Assembly (NCBI RefSeq): GCF_008271695.1 | Contig: NZ_VKKY01000001.1 | Span: 1,482,589-1,546,588 of the forward strand | Origin: Rufibacter hautae | Lineage (GTDB): Bacteria; Bacteroidota; Bacteroidia; Cytophagales; Hymenobacteraceae | Length of the DNA: 64,000 nt | Direction: 5' to 3' | In this document: in pieces, positions 61,538 through 64,000 of the stretch | Numbering within the stretch: position 1 is the stretch's first letter | Layout of the letters: every line of letters begins with the position of its first letter | Position numbers and translations under genes: made by a program | Notes under the pieces: model-generated | What the model saw: the letters and a program-made list of their open reading frames with translations, nothing else | Databases searched by the model: none | What the model was told of the DNA's origin: nothing

Positions 61538-62046
61538 ACAAGGCAATTTTATTCAACTTTCTGGTAGACAAGGAAAACAACCAGATCAACGTAGAAAGAT
61601 CATTTGGGGCACCCCTTGATTTGGTGTGGTCCGCCTGGACAGAAGCTGCCATCCTGGACCAGTGGTGGGCTCCCAAACCGTATAAATCTGTCACCAAATC
61701 CATGGACTTCACCGAAGGCGGCCGCTGGCATTACTACATGCTGAGCCCCGAAGGAGAAAAACACTGGTGCATGTTTGACTTTGACGTGATAAAATCCCAA
61801 GCCTATTTCTCTGGCGCAGATGCCTTCTGTGACGAAAATGCGGTGATCAACACGTCCCAACCCCGGGTAAAATGGGAAAACGCCTTTAAAGCCCAAGAAG
61901 AAGACACGCTCGTAACCATCCAATTGTCTTTTGAAAAACTGGAGGATTTAGAAACCATTATTCAAATGGGCTTCAAGGAAGGGTTCTCTGCCGGGTTAGA
62001 AAACCTGGACCAGTACCTCCTAACAGTTTTGCCCCAAAAAGGATAA
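61534..62046 (+). CDS. SRPBCC (AHSA1-like) domain protein
   Basis: A 170-residue lipid- or ligand-binding helix-grip protein of the AHSA1 type. It starts after a short extension with [32 protein letters not shown], the usual AHSA1 signature, and has [20 protein letters not shown] and a [16 protein letters not shown] segment; the C-terminal helix ([18 protein letters not shown]) closes the fold. Co-translated with the ArsR repressor, so probably its co-regulated partner. Ligand unknown. Confidence 0.88.
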   Translation: MNKAILFNFLVDKENNQINVERSFGAPLDLVWSAWTEAAILDQWWAPKPYKSVTKSMDFTEGGRWHYYMLSPEGEKHWCMFDFDVIKSQAYFSGADAFCDENAVINTSQPRVKWENAFKAQEEDTLVTIQLSFEKLEDLETIIQMGFKEGFSAGLENLDQYLLTVLPQKG

Positions 62047-62050
62047 CAAC

Positions 62051-62097
62051 ACCAAGGCAAGCGCTTCAGGAGGTAACATAGAAGCGCTTGCCTTGGT
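62051..62097. repeat. Perfect 17-bp inverted repeat after the SRPBCC gene
   Basis: ACCAAGGCAAGCGCTTC (62051-62067) and its exact reverse complement (62081-62097) enclose a 13-base loop. No T-tract follows. It is four bases after the SRPBCC stop and before doxX. Confidence 0.85.
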
Positions 62098-62177
62098 CTG
62101 CCTATCACAGCAACTTCACACACCGGACCAGAATCAACCAAAAGACCCATTAACCAAACAACTAAACCTAAACACTT

Positions 62178-62561
62178 ATGAAGCGGAAGATCTTAACCGG
62201 ATTTTGCATCCTCTTGGGATTATTACTCATCAACGGAGGCTTAAACAAATTCCTCAATTACATGCCGGTCCCAAATGATTTGCCAGAACCCCTCATGAAA
62301 GATACGGCAGCATTAGCCGAAATCTCCTGGCTCATTCCCTTGATCGGCTTAGCCGAAGTCTTAGGAGGAATCTTGATCATTTTCCCTAGAACCAGGGCCT
62401 TGGGGGCATTGATAGTCTTCCCGGTGATGGTAGGCATTCTGCTAACGCACCTTTTCGTTGATACCAGCGGGCTGCCCATAGCCATCGTGATCTGGCTGAT
62501 TCTGCTTTGGGTCATTTTCGAGAACCGGAAGAGATACCTTCCCTTGATCAACCAGGCGTAA
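62178..62561 (+). CDS. DoxX-family membrane protein
   Basis: A 127-residue inner-membrane protein with four hydrophobic segments (about 5-24, 47-68, 72-92, 98-118). It opens MKRKILTGFCILLGLLLINGGLNKFLNYMP, characteristic of DoxX-like proteins, with IGLAEVLGGILIIFPRTRALGALI. DoxX proteins are linked to sulfur or redox stress in other bacteria, with no agreed role. It follows the ArsR-SRPBCC pair and may be co-regulated if transcription passes the 17-bp hairpin. Confidence 0.78.
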   Translation: MKRKILTGFCILLGLLLINGGLNKFLNYMPVPNDLPEPLMKDTAALAEISWLIPLIGLAEVLGGILIIFPRTRALGALIVFPVMVGILLTHLFVDTSGLPIAIVIWLILLWVIFENRKRYLPLINQA

Positions 62562-62597
62562 ACCTCTTCAACGGTCGTAAAAGCCGGCTAATGAAGA

Positions 62598-62639
62598 CGT
62601 TTTTCTGAAATTCAGAAAGGAGTGGTTTTTAGAAAAACG
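62598..62639. repeat. Nested-palindrome repeat, copy after doxX
   Basis: CGTTTTTCT (62598-62606) and AGAAAAACG (62631-62639) form 9 perfect pairs; an overlapping TTCTGAA-A-TTCAGAA palindrome (62603-62617) lies inside. Confidence 0.65.
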
Positions 62640-62779
62640 GCAAGGAATCATCCACCCTCCCTCCCTGAATACCAGAAATCCTTACCGCTTACCAGATAGA
62701 AACAACCAAGATGGTAGAAGAGGCAATCTACCGTCTTGGTTTAGATTTTATAAGTATCTTGAGGCAACAAAGAGCCCTC

Positions 62780-64000
62780 ATGAGAAAACTCATCTACCTC
62801 CTATTTGCCTTAACTGTTTCTTCTGCCTCAGCGCAACAGGCGGCTATGGGAATAGCCGCGAACTACCCCGCCCCGGTAAACTTCACCGCCGAGCAGGACC
62901 ACCAGCACATGATGAAGCAACTGGGCATCAAGGCGCTTCGGCCGGGACCCAGCGGAGATGAGAAGGCGCCCAACGCGGCCAACTACGATGAAGCCAAGGC
63001 TAACCCTTACCCCAACCTGCCCGAGTTGCTCACCCTCAAGAACGGCAAAAAGGTAACCACCCCGGCCCATTGGTGGAACCAGCGCCGGCCCGAGATTGTG
63101 GAAGATTTTGAGCGGGAGATTTTTGGCCGAATTCCTAAAAACGTACCCAAAGTAACCTGGAAGACCCTGATCTCGGAGCGGGAGATGGTGGGCTGGATTC
63201 CGGTGAACGCCAAACAACTGGTGGGTCAGGTAGACAATTCCCAGTACCCTGCGCTGGAGGTGAACATTGCCATGACGGTAGTCACGCCCGCCAACGCCAA
63301 AGGCCCCGTACCGGTTTTGATGATGTTCAGCCGAAGCGCTCTGCCCGCCCCGGCGCAACCGCCCAAAGAAAGCCTGGAGAAGATTAACGCCGCCATGAAG
63401 AAACTGCTGGTAGAGGCAGACCCATCGTTGAAAGCGGTGTTTGAGCAGTACCCAGCCTATAACCCCATTGCCTCCCAAACGCCTACTTTTGGTCCGCCCC
63501 CGGCTGGCGATCCACCCACGGCCCAGCAGTTACTCGCGGCGGGTTGGGGGTACGTATTGATTGAACCCGGCAGCATCCAGGCCGATAATGGCGCGGGCCT
63601 CACCAAAGGCATCATTGGTCTGGTGAACAAAGGCCAACCCCGCAATCCAGAGGATTGGGGCGCCCTACGCGCCTGGGCCTGGGGGGCCTCCCGCGGACTG
63701 GATTACCTGGAGACCGACCCAATGGTAGATGCCAAACGGGTGGGCATTGAAGGCGTGTCACGCTTCGGGAAGGCGGCTTTGGTGGCACAAGCCTTTGACC
63801 AGCGCTTTGCCGTGGGCCTTATTGGGTCTTCCGGCGAAGGCGGGGCCAAACTGCACCGCCGCAACTTCGGCGAAGCCGTGGAAAGCCTCACCAGCAGCGG
63901 CGAGTACCACTGGATGGCCGGCAACTTCCTCAAATACGGCGCCTCGGAGGCTACCTTCGGGAGCAAAACCGCCAACGACCTGCCAGTAGACGCCCACCAA
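62780..64000 (+). CDS. CE15-type glucuronoyl esterase or related alpha/beta hydrolase (3' end off the window)
   Basis: The ATG at 62780 opens a secreted protein (signal peptide ending SASAQ, about residue 19) that runs past the edge; 407 codons are visible. Features of carbohydrate esterase family 15: LPELLTLKNGKKVTTPAHWW, then a long N-terminal core, the nucleophile elbow EGVSRFGKAAL (Ser327), GSSGEGGAKLHRR and YHWMAGNFLKYG. The window ends at the LPVDAHQ segment that in CE15 enzymes precedes the final core with the catalytic His. CE15 enzymes cut ester links between glucuronic acid on xylan and lignin. A neutral reading is that it belongs to a broader unassigned branch. Confidence 0.8.
   Translation, partial: MRKLIYLLFALTVSSASAQQAAMGIAANYPAPVNFTAEQDHQHMMKQLGIKALRPGPSGDEKAPNAANYDEAKANPYPNLPELLTLKNGKKVTTPAHWWNQRRPEIVEDFEREIFGRIPKNVPKVTWKTLISEREMVGWIPVNAKQLVGQVDNSQYPALEVNIAMTVVTPANAKGPVPVLMMFSRSALPAPAQPPKESLEKINAAMKKLLVEADPSLKAVFEQYPAYNPIASQTPTFGPPPAGDPPTAQQLLAAGWGYVLIEPGSIQADNGAGLTKGIIGLVNKGQPRNPEDWGALRAWAWGASRGLDYLETDPMVDAKRVGIEGVSRFGKAALVAQAFDQRFAVGLIGSSGEGGAKLHRRNFGEAVESLTSSGEYHWMAGNFLKYGASEATFGSKTANDLPVDAHQ

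Noticed and set aside
1-64000. tRNA, rRNA, CRISPR arrays, prophage or intact insertion sequences.
   Set aside because: Reading both strands I saw no cloverleaf ending, no regularly spaced direct repeats, no integrase or transposase. Only REP-like remnants are present.

Overview
The window looks like a chromosomal segment of a Bacteroidota bacterium of the order Cytophagales, most likely family Hymenobacteraceae (Rufibacter, Nibribacter or Pontibacter type). The evidence is a SusC/SusD pair, a MurF-alanine racemase fusion, tandem OmpH/Skp genes behind bamA, DUF5686, DUF4292, DUF6089, DUF4230 and DUF4834 family proteins, and many promoters of the TTG-N(18-20)-TAnnTTTG type used by the Bacteroidota primary sigma factor. 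The genus is inferred from style, not from a marker gene. No tRNA, rRNA, CRISPR array, integrase or intact insertion sequence is visible.

Layout. Positions 1-7118 (minus strand) hold a cut-off RluA/RluD pseudouridine synthase and an envelope-assembly block: two DUF6089-like barrels, uppS, bamA and two ompH genes. nadK, a CBS-domain protein, an alpha/beta hydrolase, a TrpG/PabA-type amidotransferase, cvpA and a YqeY gene follow. Positions 11504-14509 (plus) carry pdxJ, a membrane protein, an esterase and a TP-methylase-family methyltransferase. Positions 14723-23343 (minus) carry enoyl-CoA hydratase, a polysaccharide flippase, dut, a sugar nucleotidyltransferase, a TPR protein, a DUF4292 lipoprotein and an EnvC-like protein. 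Positions 24305-29690 (minus) are the rimP-nusA-infB operon with a promoter and a probable leader terminator. feoA-feoB lie next to it. Positions 32561-37021 (plus) hold a Bax-inhibitor protein, a 38-residue protein, and a three-gene cassette of a 49-residue membrane peptide, a methyltransferase and a membrane sulfatase-fold protein. MurF-Alr, a RarD-like transporter and a susC-susD pair bracketed by two paralogous lipoproteins come next. Positions 47371-57879 hold VOC, DUF5686, EamA, recX, DUF4230, a D-cysteine desulfhydrase-like enzyme, YfhO, DUF4834 and FkbM genes. From about 57880 the DNA turns A/T-rich with orphan genes, followed by a serine-hydrolase-fold protein lacking its catalytic residues, an ArsR-SRPBCC-DoxX group and a CE15-type esterase cut by the right edge.

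The main unexplained structure is a dispersed family of nested palindromes, at least 17 copies, nearly all just after stop codons. Their outer arms differ between copies yet remain complementary within each copy. Other notable structure: a nested pair of inverted REP-like hairpins (53045-53320), an attenuator-like hairpin before rimP, two matching palindromic operators on the arsR promoter, and two perfect 20-bp inverted repeats, one inside a coding sequence. The 49-residue peptide, methyltransferase and sulfatase cassette is the best candidate for an undescribed protein system.
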